NCBI RefSeq assembly: GCF_009812035.1
Contig: NZ_VZIZ01000021.1
Coordinates: 1-52,277 of the forward strand
Origin: Psychrobacter nivimaris
Lineage (GTDB): Bacteria > Pseudomonadota > Gammaproteobacteria > Pseudomonadales > Moraxellaceae
Length of the DNA: 52,277 nucleotides
Reading direction: 5' to 3'
The first letter of the stretch is position 1. Each line of letters opens with the position of its first letter. This document shows, piece after piece, positions 17,891 to 27,311 of this stretch. A program made the position numbers and the translations under genes. Under the pieces are notes generated by a model. That model was given only the letters and a program-made list of their open reading frames with translations. It was not told the DNA's origin and did not search any database.

Positions 17891-18823
17891 ATGGCAATTT
17901 TGGTATATGCAGAACATGACAATGCCAGTCTAAAAAAGGCAACTTTAAACACGATCGCTGCTGCTAAACAAATGGGTGATGATATCCATGTATTGGTTGC
18001 TGGTAGTGGTAGCCAAGCTGTTGCTGATGAAGCGGCAAAAGCAGAAGGCGTGACTAAAGTACTATTGGCTGACAACGCTGCTTATGAGCATCAATTGGCA
18101 GGTAACGTGGCACTATTGGTTGCTGATATCGCTGGTGATTACAGCCATATCCTAGCGGCTGCGACCACGACTGGTAAAAACTTTATGCCACGCGTTGCTG
18201 CATTACTTGACGTCAGCATGTTGTCTGAAATCTCAGGTGTAGTAGATGCGCAAACGTTTGAGCGTCCTATCTACGCAGGTAATGCAACGGCAACAGTAAA
18301 AACAACAGAAGACAAAGTGGTACTAACAGTACGTACTACTGCGTTTGACCCAGTGGCAAGCGAAGGCGGTTCAGCGACTGTTGAAACTATCGACAATGTA
18401 CAAGAAACTGGCAAAGCTAGCTTTGTGAACGAAGAAATGGCTAAGTCTGATCGTCCAGAATTGACGTCAGCTGGTATTGTTGTTTCTGGTGGTCGTGCAT
18501 TGGCAAACGGTGAAAACTTCACCAAGTACATTGAGCCATTGGCCGATAAGCTAGGCGCTGCTGTTGGTGCATCACGTGCCGCTGTTGACGCCGGATATGT
18601 ACCAAACGATATGCAGGTCGGTCAAACGGGTAAAATCGTTGCACCGCAGCTATATATCGCAGCTGGCATCTCAGGCGCGATTCAGCATTTGGCTGGTATG
18701 AAAGATTCTAAAGTCATCGTTGCTATCAACAATGACCCAGAAGCACCTATCGCTAGCGTTGCTGATTACTTCTTAGAAGCCGATTTGTTCGAAGCATTGC
18801 CTGAGCTAACTAGCAAGGTTTAA
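17891..18823 (+). CDS. etfA: Electron transfer flavoprotein, alpha subunit
   Basis: A 310-residue FAD-binding subunit. The C-terminal FAD domain starts near residue 196 with VVSGGRAL and includes GASRAAVDAGYVPNDMQVGQ, KIVAPQLYIAAGISGAIQH and NNDPEAPI. All are EtfA hallmarks. It is probably co-transcribed with etfB, and a strong hairpin closes the unit. Confidence 0.96.
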   Translation: MAILVYAEHDNASLKKATLNTIAAAKQMGDDIHVLVAGSGSQAVADEAAKAEGVTKVLLADNAAYEHQLAGNVALLVADIAGDYSHILAAATTTGKNFMPRVAALLDVSMLSEISGVVDAQTFERPIYAGNATATVKTTEDKVVLTVRTTAFDPVASEGGSATVETIDNVQETGKASFVNEEMAKSDRPELTSAGIVVSGGRALANGENFTKYIEPLADKLGAAVGASRAAVDAGYVPNDMQVGQTGKIVAPQLYIAAGISGAIQHLAGMKDSKVIVAINNDPEAPIASVADYFLEADLFEALPELTSKV

Positions 18824-18952
18824 TATATAGTCACAGAACTACTAAACGGCTACGGCGTTACCCTCCTTAGATTTACTACTTGTATAATCTGTAGTCGGCT
18901 GCCTTGTATCCGTTTTAGACTTCTTTGACTATATCAGTAGTAGACGTATAAT

Positions 18953-18987
18953 AAAAAACCCACTATCAATTGGTAGTGGGTTTTTTT
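18953..18987. terminator. Bidirectional terminator between etfA and the SPOUT methyltransferase gene
   Basis: A 13-bp stem (18953-18965 with 18974-18986) with an A-run on one side and a T-run on the other, lying between convergent genes. Confidence 0.9.
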
Positions 18988-19029
18988 ATGCTTGATAGAT
19001 AGGGTTTTGATAGTAGTTATAAATGCAGG

Positions 19030-19824
19030 CTAAGAGTATTGTCTTTGGCGTAAGGTCTCATATAGACATAAAGACCCTGCAATCGCTACATTTAAGCTCT
19101 CTTGACCATTTGGCTGCGGTAATGCTATCGGCGTGGCACATTGCATTAGCTCGTCGCTAACGCCTTGACCTTCATGCCCCATAACCCAAGCCACAGGCGC
19201 AGATAAGTCGTGCTCGTAGATGATAGTGTCTGTATGTGAGCTAGTCGCCAAAAGCGGCACTTGTACGTGATCCAAAATATCTTGCGTACTCAAGCCTTCA
19301 TAAATAGTCAGTGCAAACTGTGCACCCATACCTGCTCGTAGCGTCTTAGGAGACCACGCTTGAGCGGTCGCACTGGTACATAGAATATTGCGGATACCGA
19401 CGGCTGCTGCTGTACGTAGCAGCGTACCAACATTTCCGCTATCCTGCACGTCGTTCAAGATTAAGCAGTCCTCATCGATCATCGATAGGCTAGGCGTTGG
19501 CACTTTGATCACTGCCATGATATCGATGCCAGTACCTAAGCTACGAATACTCTCATAAAGTGCGTCTGACAAAGTAAGAATAGGCGTACAAGTGGGCAGG
19601 CGAGTCAATACCTGCTGAACTTCAGGGTGACTACGCGCTGACTCAGACAGTAGTATTTGGGCGAAAGGATAATCACTACGCAGCCCAGCATCTATCAAAT
19701 GGACGCCTTCTATGACTGTCTGACCGTTCTTTTTACGCTGGCGTGCTTGGGACAACAGTGCTTTTACAAGCTTCACTGTTGTGTTCTTATCTGAGGTAAT
19801 CAGCTCGGTGGGATTTAATACCAT
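19030..19824 (-). CDS. TrmH/SpoU-family RNA 2'-O-methyltransferase
   Basis: A 264-residue SPOUT protein with an N-terminal L30e-like substrate-binding domain (~1-105) and a C-terminal knotted methyltransferase domain. Motif 1 is NVGTLLRTAAAVGI, motif 2 MGHEGQGVSDEL and motif 3 LPQPNGQESLNVAIAGSL. It uses S-adenosylmethionine to methylate a ribose in rRNA or tRNA. The exact target cannot be read from the sequence, and the RlmB/TsnR-like members are hard to separate. It lies downstream of fbp on the same strand. Confidence 0.88.
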   Translation of the reverse strand: MVLNPTELITSDKNTTVKLVKALLSQARQRKKNGQTVIEGVHLIDAGLRSDYPFAQILLSESARSHPEVQQVLTRLPTCTPILTLSDALYESIRSLGTGIDIMAVIKVPTPSLSMIDEDCLILNDVQDSGNVGTLLRTAAAVGIRNILCTSATAQAWSPKTLRAGMGAQFALTIYEGLSTQDILDHVQVPLLATSSHTDTIIYEHDLSAPVAWVMGHEGQGVSDELMQCATPIALPQPNGQESLNVAIAGSLCLYETLRQRQYS

Positions 19825-19929
19825 AGTGGATCGCTTAGAGAAGAGTAAAGGAGTCGTTTAGATAACCAGTAAAATGTCTATTATTGATTTAGCATTCTGC
19901 TGGCTGTTCTTAACAGGCGTGCAAATCAA

Positions 19930-20913
19930 TTATTTTTCAGAATAATTGACGTGTAAATCTTTCACGTAATTGACTTCGTTTTTGCTACCGAGCACCACAG
20001 GAACACGCTGATGGATATCAGTCGGTTCGATATCTAAGATACGATTGACAGCATCTGTCGCACCGCCACCCGCGCGCTCAATCAATAAGCTCATTGGGTT
20101 GGCTTCATACATCAAGCGTAATTTACCCGCTTTATGAGCATATTTGGTATCAAACGGATAAGTGAACAGACCACCGCGGCATAAGATGCGATGGACGTCA
20201 CCAACCATGGCGGCTACCCAGCGTGTATTAAAATCACGTCCACGTACCCCAGTCTCGCCAGCGATTAACTCATCAATGTACTGTTGCATCGGTGCACGCC
20301 AGTAACGATAATTTGAGCTATTGATAGCATATTCGCTCGTATCGGCATCGATTTGAACATTGTCTTCTATCAGTACATAGTCAGATGTCTCTGGGTCTAG
20401 GCTAAACATCACAACTTTATCAGCGATGGTTAGCGCTAGGACAGTAGAGGTACCATATAGTAGATAACCGGCTACTAGCTGTTTGTTACCTGCCTGTAGA
20501 TAGTCGCTGTTTTCACTGGTTTGACCTTGGCGATCATACGGTAAGATAGAAAAAATCGTGCCCACTGCCATATTGATGTCGATATTTGATGAACCATCTA
20601 ATGGGTCAAATAGTACCAATAGGCTACCATCATCATTAGCAGGAGTCGCGTCATCGAGCTCTTCTGAAGCGACGCCAGCACAATGTGCATTTTTTGCCAA
20701 TGCATCTAGTAGTAGGTCATTGGCCAATACGTCTAATTTTTTCTGATCTTCGCCTTGGACGTTTTGATTACCCGCTTCGCCCAAGATGTCTGCTAAAGCG
20801 CCTTTTCTGAGCAGTTGTGAAATTGTCTTACCGACATCAGTGACAGTGGTAATCACGTCATTGAGTGCAGGGCTAGTGGCATATTGGTTTAGATAGTCTG
20901 CTAAGGTCGTCAT
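19930..20913 (-). CDS. fbp: Fructose-1,6-bisphosphatase, class I
   Basis: Hydrolyses fructose-1,6-bisphosphate in gluconeogenesis. The 327-residue protein has the metal-binding [13 protein letters not shown] motif (near residues 83-95), preceded by the acidic SEELDD segment. The C-terminal active-site region has [17 protein letters not shown]. Length and motifs match class I enzymes. It is transcribed leftward, divergent from pyrB across 390 bp. Confidence 0.96.
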   Translation of the reverse strand: MTTLADYLNQYATSPALNDVITTVTDVGKTISQLLRKGALADILGEAGNQNVQGEDQKKLDVLANDLLLDALAKNAHCAGVASEELDDATPANDDGSLLVLFDPLDGSSNIDINMAVGTIFSILPYDRQGQTSENSDYLQAGNKQLVAGYLLYGTSTVLALTIADKVVMFSLDPETSDYVLIEDNVQIDADTSEYAINSSNYRYWRAPMQQYIDELIAGETGVRGRDFNTRWVAAMVGDVHRILCRGGLFTYPFDTKYAHKAGKLRLMYEANPMSLLIERAGGGATDAVNRILDIEPTDIHQRVPVVLGSKNEVNYVKDLHVNYSEK

Positions 20914-21302
20914 AAGGCTTCCTAATAAATGGTATGGAAAGTAAAAGAACGGATAGGTGTCAAAGTAAAGAAGTAGGTGGCATTTAGCACACCTGAAATA
21001 GGTAAATTCTTAAATAGCTAATACGGCATCTTTGTCCCGACCACAAAATCGGCTACACTATATCTATTGTTATTCATTTATAGTTTCGTCAGAATTATTC
21101 TCTATGAGAATACAGCATGTCTACTCACGCTTTCTAATTGTCTGCTGAGGCTATTTTTTGGTCGAATTTGATTACGGTAAATTGTAGCAAATAAGCGTCA
21201 AAATGTCCTTTGTATCTATGCCTATCAGTGATAAATGATCGAACAAAGATGAATAAGTGATTACTATAGACTCATATAAACCCACAATAAAGACTCGCCA
21301 TT
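20914..21302. promoter_or_regulatory. Divergent intergenic region between fbp and pyrB
   Basis: 389 bp with no gene. It must hold the fbp and pyrB promoters. I see no strong sigma-70 consensus, no leader peptide and no terminator-like hairpin that would indicate pyrimidine attenuation. Confidence 0.4.
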
Positions 21303-22376
21303 ATGTCAAATTCTATCGATAGTAGCGCTACACAACCAGTCTCACCGACTGATTATGCAAAATTTGATCCCAGTACGATTCATCAAAGGCTCAATACCTC
21401 ATTGAGTCGTCCGCAGCTCAACACCGATGGCAGTATCCGGCATTTCTTAGGTGTTGAAGGTCTTAATAAAGCACAGCTCAAAGCTATTATCGCAAAAGCA
21501 GAGACTTTCTTTGATGAAAATGGACAGCTCATCAATCGTCCTGAGTTAGACGGTTATACGGTCATGAATTTGTTCTTTGAACCATCGACACGTACGCGGA
21601 CGACTTTCGAGGTCGCAGAAAAACGCTTGGGTGCCAATGTACTCAATATCGATATCGAACGTTCTAGTACCAAAAAAGGCGAGAGTCTGCGCGATACGCT
21701 GTGGAATCTACAGGCAATGACTGCGGATATTTTTGTGGTTCGACATTCAGCATCAGGTGCCGCGCATTTTATGGCGACAGAAGTGACGCCTGATATCGCA
21801 ATTATCAATGGCGGTGATGGCTGGCATGCGCATCCTACTCAAGGAATGCTCGACATGTTGACCATTCACCGTGAAGCGTCGCGCCCATTTGAAGAGCTAT
21901 CTATCGCAATCGTTGGTGATATTAAGCACTCACGCGTCGCCCGTTCTGATATCAGTGCACTGCAAACACTAGGTGTGACAGATATCCGTGTTTGTGCGCC
22001 GCGCACTTTACTGCCCAAAGGTATTGAGCGTTTTGGCGTGCAAGTATATGAAAACATGGATGAGTGTGTCACTGATTGTGATGTGATTATGGGATTAAGA
22101 ATACAAAATGAGCGTATCGGTTCGCCGCTCTTGGCATCATCAAGTGAATACTATAAGCATTATGGGATCACGCCAGAGCGAGTAGCGCTCGCTAAACCTG
22201 ATGCATTGGTGATGCATCCGGGGCCGATGAATCGTGGTGTTGAGATTGCCTCTAGTGTAGCTGATGGCGCACAATCCGTTATCTTAAAGCAGGTAAATAA
22301 CGGTATCGCCATTCGTATGGCGGTCTTGTCGCTTGCGATGGAAGGTCAGCGTGCTCATCAAGCGGCTGGCAAGTAA
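21303..22376 (+). CDS. pyrB: Aspartate carbamoyltransferase, catalytic chain
   Basis: Condenses carbamoyl phosphate with aspartate, the committed step of pyrimidine synthesis. Of 357 residues, the first ~45 are a polar extension absent from the 311-residue E. coli chain. The carbamoyl-phosphate site [12 protein letters not shown] begins near 94, and [10 protein letters not shown] lies near 305. No pyrI regulatory chain follows; instead a dihydroorotase-like gene lies 58 bp downstream. This is the Pseudomonas-type arrangement, in which PyrB and an inactive PyrC' assemble together and the PyrB N-terminal extension matters for assembly. Confidence 0.95.
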   Translation: MSNSIDSSATQPVSPTDYAKFDPSTIHQRLNTSLSRPQLNTDGSIRHFLGVEGLNKAQLKAIIAKAETFFDENGQLINRPELDGYTVMNLFFEPSTRTRTTFEVAEKRLGANVLNIDIERSSTKKGESLRDTLWNLQAMTADIFVVRHSASGAAHFMATEVTPDIAIINGGDGWHAHPTQGMLDMLTIHREASRPFEELSIAIVGDIKHSRVARSDISALQTLGVTDIRVCAPRTLLPKGIERFGVQVYENMDECVTDCDVIMGLRIQNERIGSPLLASSSEYYKHYGITPERVALAKPDALVMHPGPMNRGVEIASSVADGAQSVILKQVNNGIAIRMAVLSLAMEGQRAHQAAGK

Positions 22377-22434
22377 CCGTCTATCGCGCGACTTGTTCTC
22401 ATTTATTTTATTTTATTGATACGGTAATAACGTT

Positions 22435-23646
22435 ATGTCTACCATGCTTAATACTGATGTACCCATCCTTAATCATTTACCAAAAGCATTTAAAGATGCA
22501 TTGCCACAAACTGCAATAGAAAAACTGTCTACACTCGAATCTGGCCGTGAAACGTGGTTGCTACCACCACTAGTAGATCTATGCGCACGCTTGCGTGAGC
22601 CAGGCCAGCAGCAACACGGCACGCTAAAATCAGAAGGCAGCGCAGCTCGTGGTAATGGATTTTTGCATGTAGTCACACCTCCTGATACCAATCCTATTTT
22701 AGAAAATGGTTCACTTTTAAAGGGCTTGCGTGAGCGCGCCTTAAGTGATGGCGGGATTTACTTGCATATTTTGGGTGCATTGACCACAGGGTTAGAGGGC
22801 GAGCGACCCTCTAACATCGCAGGGCTTAAAAAGGGCGGCTGTATCGCAGTATCTAATGCGCGTAGACCTTTTCGTAATGATTTAGTATTGCTACGCACAC
22901 TAGAATACGCGGCGACTTTTGGTATGAAAGTATTCTTTTATCCTGATGAGCCAAGTCTGTCTGGAGATGGCGTGGCACATGAGGGCTATATTGCTTCTTA
23001 TCATGGTCTGCAAGGGATTCCTTGGATTGCGGAAACTGTTGCGTTGTCTACGCAGCTACTGATGGTTGAAGAGACCGGAATCGCTGCTCATTTTAGCCAG
23101 TTATCATGTAAGTCTTCCATTGAGCTTATGCGCTGGGCAAAAGATAAAGGCTTGCCTGTTACGTGTGATGTTGCGATGCATCAGCTGTATTTAACTGATG
23201 ACAATCTTGAAGGCTTTAATGCTCAGGCATATGTGTTACCACCACTGCGTAGTAACACGGACCAGCAGGCAATCCGCCGTGGGTTAAAGGATGGCACTAT
23301 CGATGCCATCTGTAGTCATCACGAGCCACTGAATAGTACGGCCAAAAAAGCACCGTTTGCTGAGAGTACGCCAGGTATCTCAAACTTTGATACGTTTATG
23401 GCGCTGGCTTGTCAGCTGGTAAATGATGAGGTGTTAACACTCTCGCAACTGGTAGACAAAATCTGCCTAAATCCTGCAAAAATCGCAGGTATTAGCGAGC
23501 AGTATGAAGCTATCGGCGGTGCAGTATTAGTCGATCCTAACCTTGAGTGGCAAGTAACCGCGCAATCGATGCTATCGAGTGGTAAAAATACGCCGTTTTT
23601 CAATCAGCAGTTGCAAGGACGTGTTGTGGAGACATTCTTTGGCTAA
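22435..23646 (+). CDS. pyrC': Dihydroorotase-like PyrC', probably non-catalytic
   Basis: A 403-residue amidohydrolase-fold protein. The position of the active HxHLREPG motif reads CARLREPG (residues 50-57), so both zinc-binding histidines are replaced by Cys and Arg. The usual TDHAPH reads CSHHEPL (293-299), losing the catalytic Asp. MHQLYLTDD retains one histidine. It is therefore most likely the structural PyrC' (PyrX) that builds the aspartate carbamoyltransferase holoenzyme, and an active dihydroorotase should be encoded elsewhere. It sits directly after pyrB. Confidence 0.88.
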   Translation: MSTMLNTDVPILNHLPKAFKDALPQTAIEKLSTLESGRETWLLPPLVDLCARLREPGQQQHGTLKSEGSAARGNGFLHVVTPPDTNPILENGSLLKGLRERALSDGGIYLHILGALTTGLEGERPSNIAGLKKGGCIAVSNARRPFRNDLVLLRTLEYAATFGMKVFFYPDEPSLSGDGVAHEGYIASYHGLQGIPWIAETVALSTQLLMVEETGIAAHFSQLSCKSSIELMRWAKDKGLPVTCDVAMHQLYLTDDNLEGFNAQAYVLPPLRSNTDQQAIRRGLKDGTIDAICSHHEPLNSTAKKAPFAESTPGISNFDTFMALACQLVNDEVLTLSQLVDKICLNPAKIAGISEQYEAIGGAVLVDPNLEWQVTAQSMLSSGKNTPFFNQQLQGRVVETFFG

Positions 23647-23701
23647 TTTGCCCCGACAGGATAACCGTCTGCCGCCATCCTCGAAGGATAAAGGGGTTAC
23701 C

Positions 23702-24187
23702 ATGAATGGTCAGCAAGAAAAATCGCGCAGTACGGCGAGTGAGTCTATCAAAGCGGTGGCCATTTATGAGGTAGTCAAAGGTGTTGGTGCGTTACTAGGA
23801 GCAGGGGCATTATGGTGGTGGCATACCAATCTTGAGCATTGGCTGACGACCGCAACGGTTACTTGGCAGCGCAGCTTCGGCCATATGCTTGCCCCGCAAA
23901 TCGATAGTGCCGTACGTATTGCTCAGCAGGCAAGTAAAAACTGGCCGATGTTTTTATTATTGATATTTGCATATGCCAGTTTGCGTTTCCTCGAAGCCTA
24001 TGGCTTATGGCATGACAAAACATGGGCGTATTGGTTCGGAGTGTTAGGCTATGGGGTGTTTATTCCTATAGAAATCTACTATCTGATCGTTAGCCCGTTT
24101 GACTGGTTTAAGCTTGGAATATTGGTTTCTAATCTGCTCATTATTATTGTGGTTTATCGCAATATGAAACGAAAGGGCTTGATATAA
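23702..24187 (+). CDS. DUF2127 membrane protein
   Basis: A 161-residue integral membrane protein. AIYEVVKGVGALLGAGALWWW (~19-38) is a first membrane segment. The LRFLEAYGLWHDKTWAYWFG signature marks DUF2127, followed by two or three more membrane segments. The ATG at 23702 follows AAAGGGG, 55 bp after pyrC'. It is probably a rider gene in the pyr transcript. No function is known to me. Confidence 0.8.
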   Translation: MNGQQEKSRSTASESIKAVAIYEVVKGVGALLGAGALWWWHTNLEHWLTTATVTWQRSFGHMLAPQIDSAVRIAQQASKNWPMFLLLIFAYASLRFLEAYGLWHDKTWAYWFGVLGYGVFIPIEIYYLIVSPFDWFKLGILVSNLLIIIVVYRNMKRKGLI

Positions 24188-24203
24188 CGTTTAAATTTAA
24201 GTT

Positions 24204-24245
24204 AAAAAATCCAGCATAAGACAAGTATCTTATGCTGGATTTTTT
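24204..24245. terminator. Strong bidirectional terminator
   Basis: Perfect 18-bp stem (24204-24221 with 24228-24245), 6-nt loop and A/T-runs at either side. It lies between the convergent DUF2127 and antiporter genes. Confidence 0.95.
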
Positions 24246-24265
24246 GTGCCTGCTATATTTTTAGT

Positions 24266-25540
24266 CTATACGTCTACTGTTTTTTCATCCGTACGAATGC
24301 TTTTAGCGACTTTACCGACGCTTAGACCTTGTACCAAAATGGAGAATATCACTACTGCATAAGTGAGTGCCAATAGAATCTCTCGTTCAGCCCCGATCGG
24401 TAGCTGTAATACTAACGCGACTGAAATACCACCGCGTAAGCCGCCCCATGTCAGAACTTTCCATGCGCCTGTAGGCAAATCAAGCTGACGATGAAAGGTT
24501 TTGGTCGTCATGCCTACCACGATAAATCGAGCAATCAGCGCAATCAAAATCGTCAAACCACTAGCAATAAATAAATTGCCTGAATAAGCAATCATCACCA
24601 CTTCTAGACCGATGAGCACAAACAAAATGGCATTTAAAATCTCATCAATCAATTCCCAGAACAAATCAATATAGTGCCGTGTCTTATCACTCATGGCTAG
24701 CTCGCGACCACGATTACCAACCATTAGACCCATCATGACCATGGCGAGTGGCCCTGATAAATGCCAATGACTGGCCAGCGCGTAGCCACCAATGACACCT
24801 GCTAATGTCAATAGCACCTCTTCTTGATAGCTATCAATGCTTTTGAGCAAGTAGTACAAAATCGCACCAAGTACCAGTCCGAAAACAACGCCACCACCAG
24901 CTTCAACCGCTAATGTATGTGCGACATAGTTGGCAGTAGGAATATCGCCGCTAGATAAAATCCCTAGCAATAAAACGAAGATGACTACGCCGATCCCATC
25001 ATTGAACAATGACTCGCCAGCGATGACAGTCTCGATACTCTTTGGAGCGCCTGCTGACGACAAAATACCCATCACAGCAATGGGATCGGTAGGGGAGATA
25101 AGCGCCCCAAATAACAGGCACCAGAGAAACGGCAGGCCGAAACCAAACAACGGCAACATAAAATAAATCGCAGTCGCAATGAGCATCGCCGATATGATCG
25201 TACCAAGTCCAGCAAGGATGCCGATAGGTAACTTGTAGCGTCTTAAGTCACCAATATTGACGTGTAATGCGCCTGCGAATAGCAACATCGATAGCATACC
25301 GTCTAAGAGCACTTCGGTAAAATCAAGTTGCTCCAATAAACTGACTTCGTAATCAATTAGCTGATCAAACCCTAAGAAGCCTAAAAATATCGCACCGATT
25401 GACAGTAAGATAGAGATGACCATGACACCGATAGTGGTCGGCAAACCAATAAAACGGTGATTAATATAAGTTAATGAAGCGGTAATCGACAAAAATATGG
25501 CGCTGATTTCTAGGATGGTGAGGCTGGTTGCAGATGCCAT
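24266..25540 (-). CDS. CPA1-family Na+(K+)/H+ antiporter
   Basis: A 424-residue inner-membrane protein with 11-13 hydrophobic segments. It has the CPA1 ion-site motifs: TDP at 151-153 in GALISPTDPIAVMG and the Asn-Asp pair at 180-181 in ESLFNDGIGVV. A later WGGLRGGISVAL segment is the conserved arginine-containing helix. The protein exchanges Na+ (or K+) for H+ and helps pH and salt tolerance. It has only a very short cytoplasmic tail. It lies downstream of the DUF2254 and YihY genes on the same strand, with 154 bp in between. Confidence 0.9.
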   Translation of the reverse strand: MASATSLTILEISAIFLSITASLTYINHRFIGLPTTIGVMVISILLSIGAIFLGFLGFDQLIDYEVSLLEQLDFTEVLLDGMLSMLLFAGALHVNIGDLRRYKLPIGILAGLGTIISAMLIATAIYFMLPLFGFGLPFLWCLLFGALISPTDPIAVMGILSSAGAPKSIETVIAGESLFNDGIGVVIFVLLLGILSSGDIPTANYVAHTLAVEAGGGVVFGLVLGAILYYLLKSIDSYQEEVLLTLAGVIGGYALASHWHLSGPLAMVMMGLMVGNRGRELAMSDKTRHYIDLFWELIDEILNAILFVLIGLEVVMIAYSGNLFIASGLTILIALIARFIVVGMTTKTFHRQLDLPTGAWKVLTWGGLRGGISVALVLQLPIGAEREILLALTYAVVIFSILVQGLSVGKVAKSIRTDEKTVDV

Positions 25541-25694
25541 AAAAAGTAGGTCTCATATAAATATAAAAAGTATCCAAAGCGCAGGGCTTATAGGGACGTT
25601 ATAAGTGTTGCTAGCTATAGGTGTTGTGCTTATAAGTAATGTGTTTATAAAGGCTAATATTGCCATCTATTTAAACAGTTAATTGGTCATATCA

Positions 25695-27311
25695 TTAACT
25701 AGACTGTGTCTGTAACGCTTGACGAATATCGGCTTCAAACTCACTCACGTAATTAAAATGCTTGTGCTGAGCATCATTATCAAGGATAAATTGTTTGGCT
25801 TGTTCGCACATAGCGACCAAGTCATCGACCAGCTCTTGGTAATTTAAATTCTCTTCACCAGCTCGCTGAATCAGATGCAATTCATGTAATAGCGTTTGCT
25901 GCTGCGCGCTGTTTACCCGTGCATAGTTCAGATTGACCATTGCCTGACATAGTGCTTTTAAGACCATTAGGTCAGCAGCTGCATAACGACGTATCTCACC
26001 AAGTGATACATTGATAAAATCAGAAATCTTTGGGATATGAGTGACTAGTGCCAATATGGCCAGTCGCTTCTGTTTGATAGTATTTTCAGAGCTATCGTTA
26101 GTCTCTGATTGCGGTATGTGAAAATGATAAGGGCTTGGTGGCTGACGCCGCATCATGATACTCAGACAGCTGGTTAGAGACTGGACGCAATTGACCGCAG
26201 TCTTTGGATCATTGATACCAGGGGATAGTGCGCGTACAGCAATTTCCGTCATTTGACCTAAGCTATAGGCGATGTCGTTGGAGTGCGCCAATCGTTGCTC
26301 AAGTCGCAGGCAACCTGCCAGACGTTGCCAAAACAGTCCATCAGGCGCTCGCGGTATCACTGCCAGATGCGGGGTTGCTGTCTTCTGTTGGTTGTTTGGA
26401 TGAGATTCAGGTCGCTGATAAAAGTAGCCAATGACGTTTTTGTCAGTGACGTAATTACCGAGGTTGACATGCATCTGTACCACGCCACCATAATCCTGTG
26501 ACAGCGCAATCAATGACTCAAGATAAATCTGCTGTAAATAACCTGAATTTGGTGAATAAATCGGCATAGCAGGCCAGTTTTGGAACTGCTCGATATCATG
26601 GTGCTCAGCATCGCGTTGATGTTGAATATCACATCGATCGTTATACCAATAGTAAATGTTTGCAATCGCATCGTTGCTAGCATTTTGAATGACGTGTGAC
26701 GCTTGAATGGCATGTACCATATGCTGTACAAAATAAACCAAGAGCAGCGCACAGATAATTGCCATGATAATGGCAAAAGTCACTGCCAATTGCGGCACAC
26801 CAAAAGCCACGTCAGACTTATGGATAGACTTCAATACCAGTAAGCTATAGCTAAATGTACCGATAAAAGCGCCAAGTACAAACTGATTTGGTGTGTCGGT
26901 CAAAAAGTTACGTAGCAGCCTTGGACCAAACTGTGAGGATGCCATCGACAGGACGGCGATTGTAATCGAAAATGTCGTACCGGCCACGCCCAGTACCGCA
27001 CCAGCGATGGCGGTCATAATCGCGCGCGCTGCCTCGTCATCACCAGTAAAAGCAAAGGAGATCTCTTTTACCGTTTCACGATCAAAATGCTGATCAATTG
27101 CGACTAGCAAAGGAGCAAGTAAAATACCGACAATGACACAAGCGGTTGGAATAAACCAATAGGAGCCAATCAGCCATTGCCACAAATTATTTAGGCGATC
27201 AGGTAAGTCAGTCAGCGTTTGTATTGACCACAACTTAGTGAACTGCTTAAGCCTGTTTTGAGCTGCATTGATCGTACGTGTCCAGATGCTGTCTCCATCA
27301 TTTTTATTCAC
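25695..27311 (-). CDS. DUF2254 membrane protein
   Basis: 538 residues. The N-terminal half has four membrane segments (~35-60, 85-110, 135-155 and 165-190 by eye) with the GVAGTTFSITIAVLSMASSQ motif near the second, typical of DUF2254. The C-terminal half is soluble, with a LSPGINDPKTAVNCV segment that is conserved in the family. The natural start is probably GTG 27311, whose codon overlaps the end of the upstream yihY-like gene (GTGAATAA), so translation should be coupled. The function is unknown. An open frame continues upstream to 27365 but lies wholly inside yihY. Confidence 0.82.
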   Translation of the reverse strand: MNKNDGDSIWTRTINAAQNRLKQFTKLWSIQTLTDLPDRLNNLWQWLIGSYWFIPTACVIVGILLAPLLVAIDQHFDRETVKEISFAFTGDDEAARAIMTAIAGAVLGVAGTTFSITIAVLSMASSQFGPRLLRNFLTDTPNQFVLGAFIGTFSYSLLVLKSIHKSDVAFGVPQLAVTFAIIMAIICALLLVYFVQHMVHAIQASHVIQNASNDAIANIYYWYNDRCDIQHQRDAEHHDIEQFQNWPAMPIYSPNSGYLQQIYLESLIALSQDYGGVVQMHVNLGNYVTDKNVIGYFYQRPESHPNNQQKTATPHLAVIPRAPDGLFWQRLAGCLRLEQRLAHSNDIAYSLGQMTEIAVRALSPGINDPKTAVNCVQSLTSCLSIMMRRQPPSPYHFHIPQSETNDSSENTIKQKRLAILALVTHIPKISDFINVSLGEIRRYAAADLMVLKALCQAMVNLNYARVNSAQQQTLLHELHLIQRAGEENLNYQELVDDLVAMCEQAKQFILDNDAQHKHFNYVSEFEADIRQALQTQSS

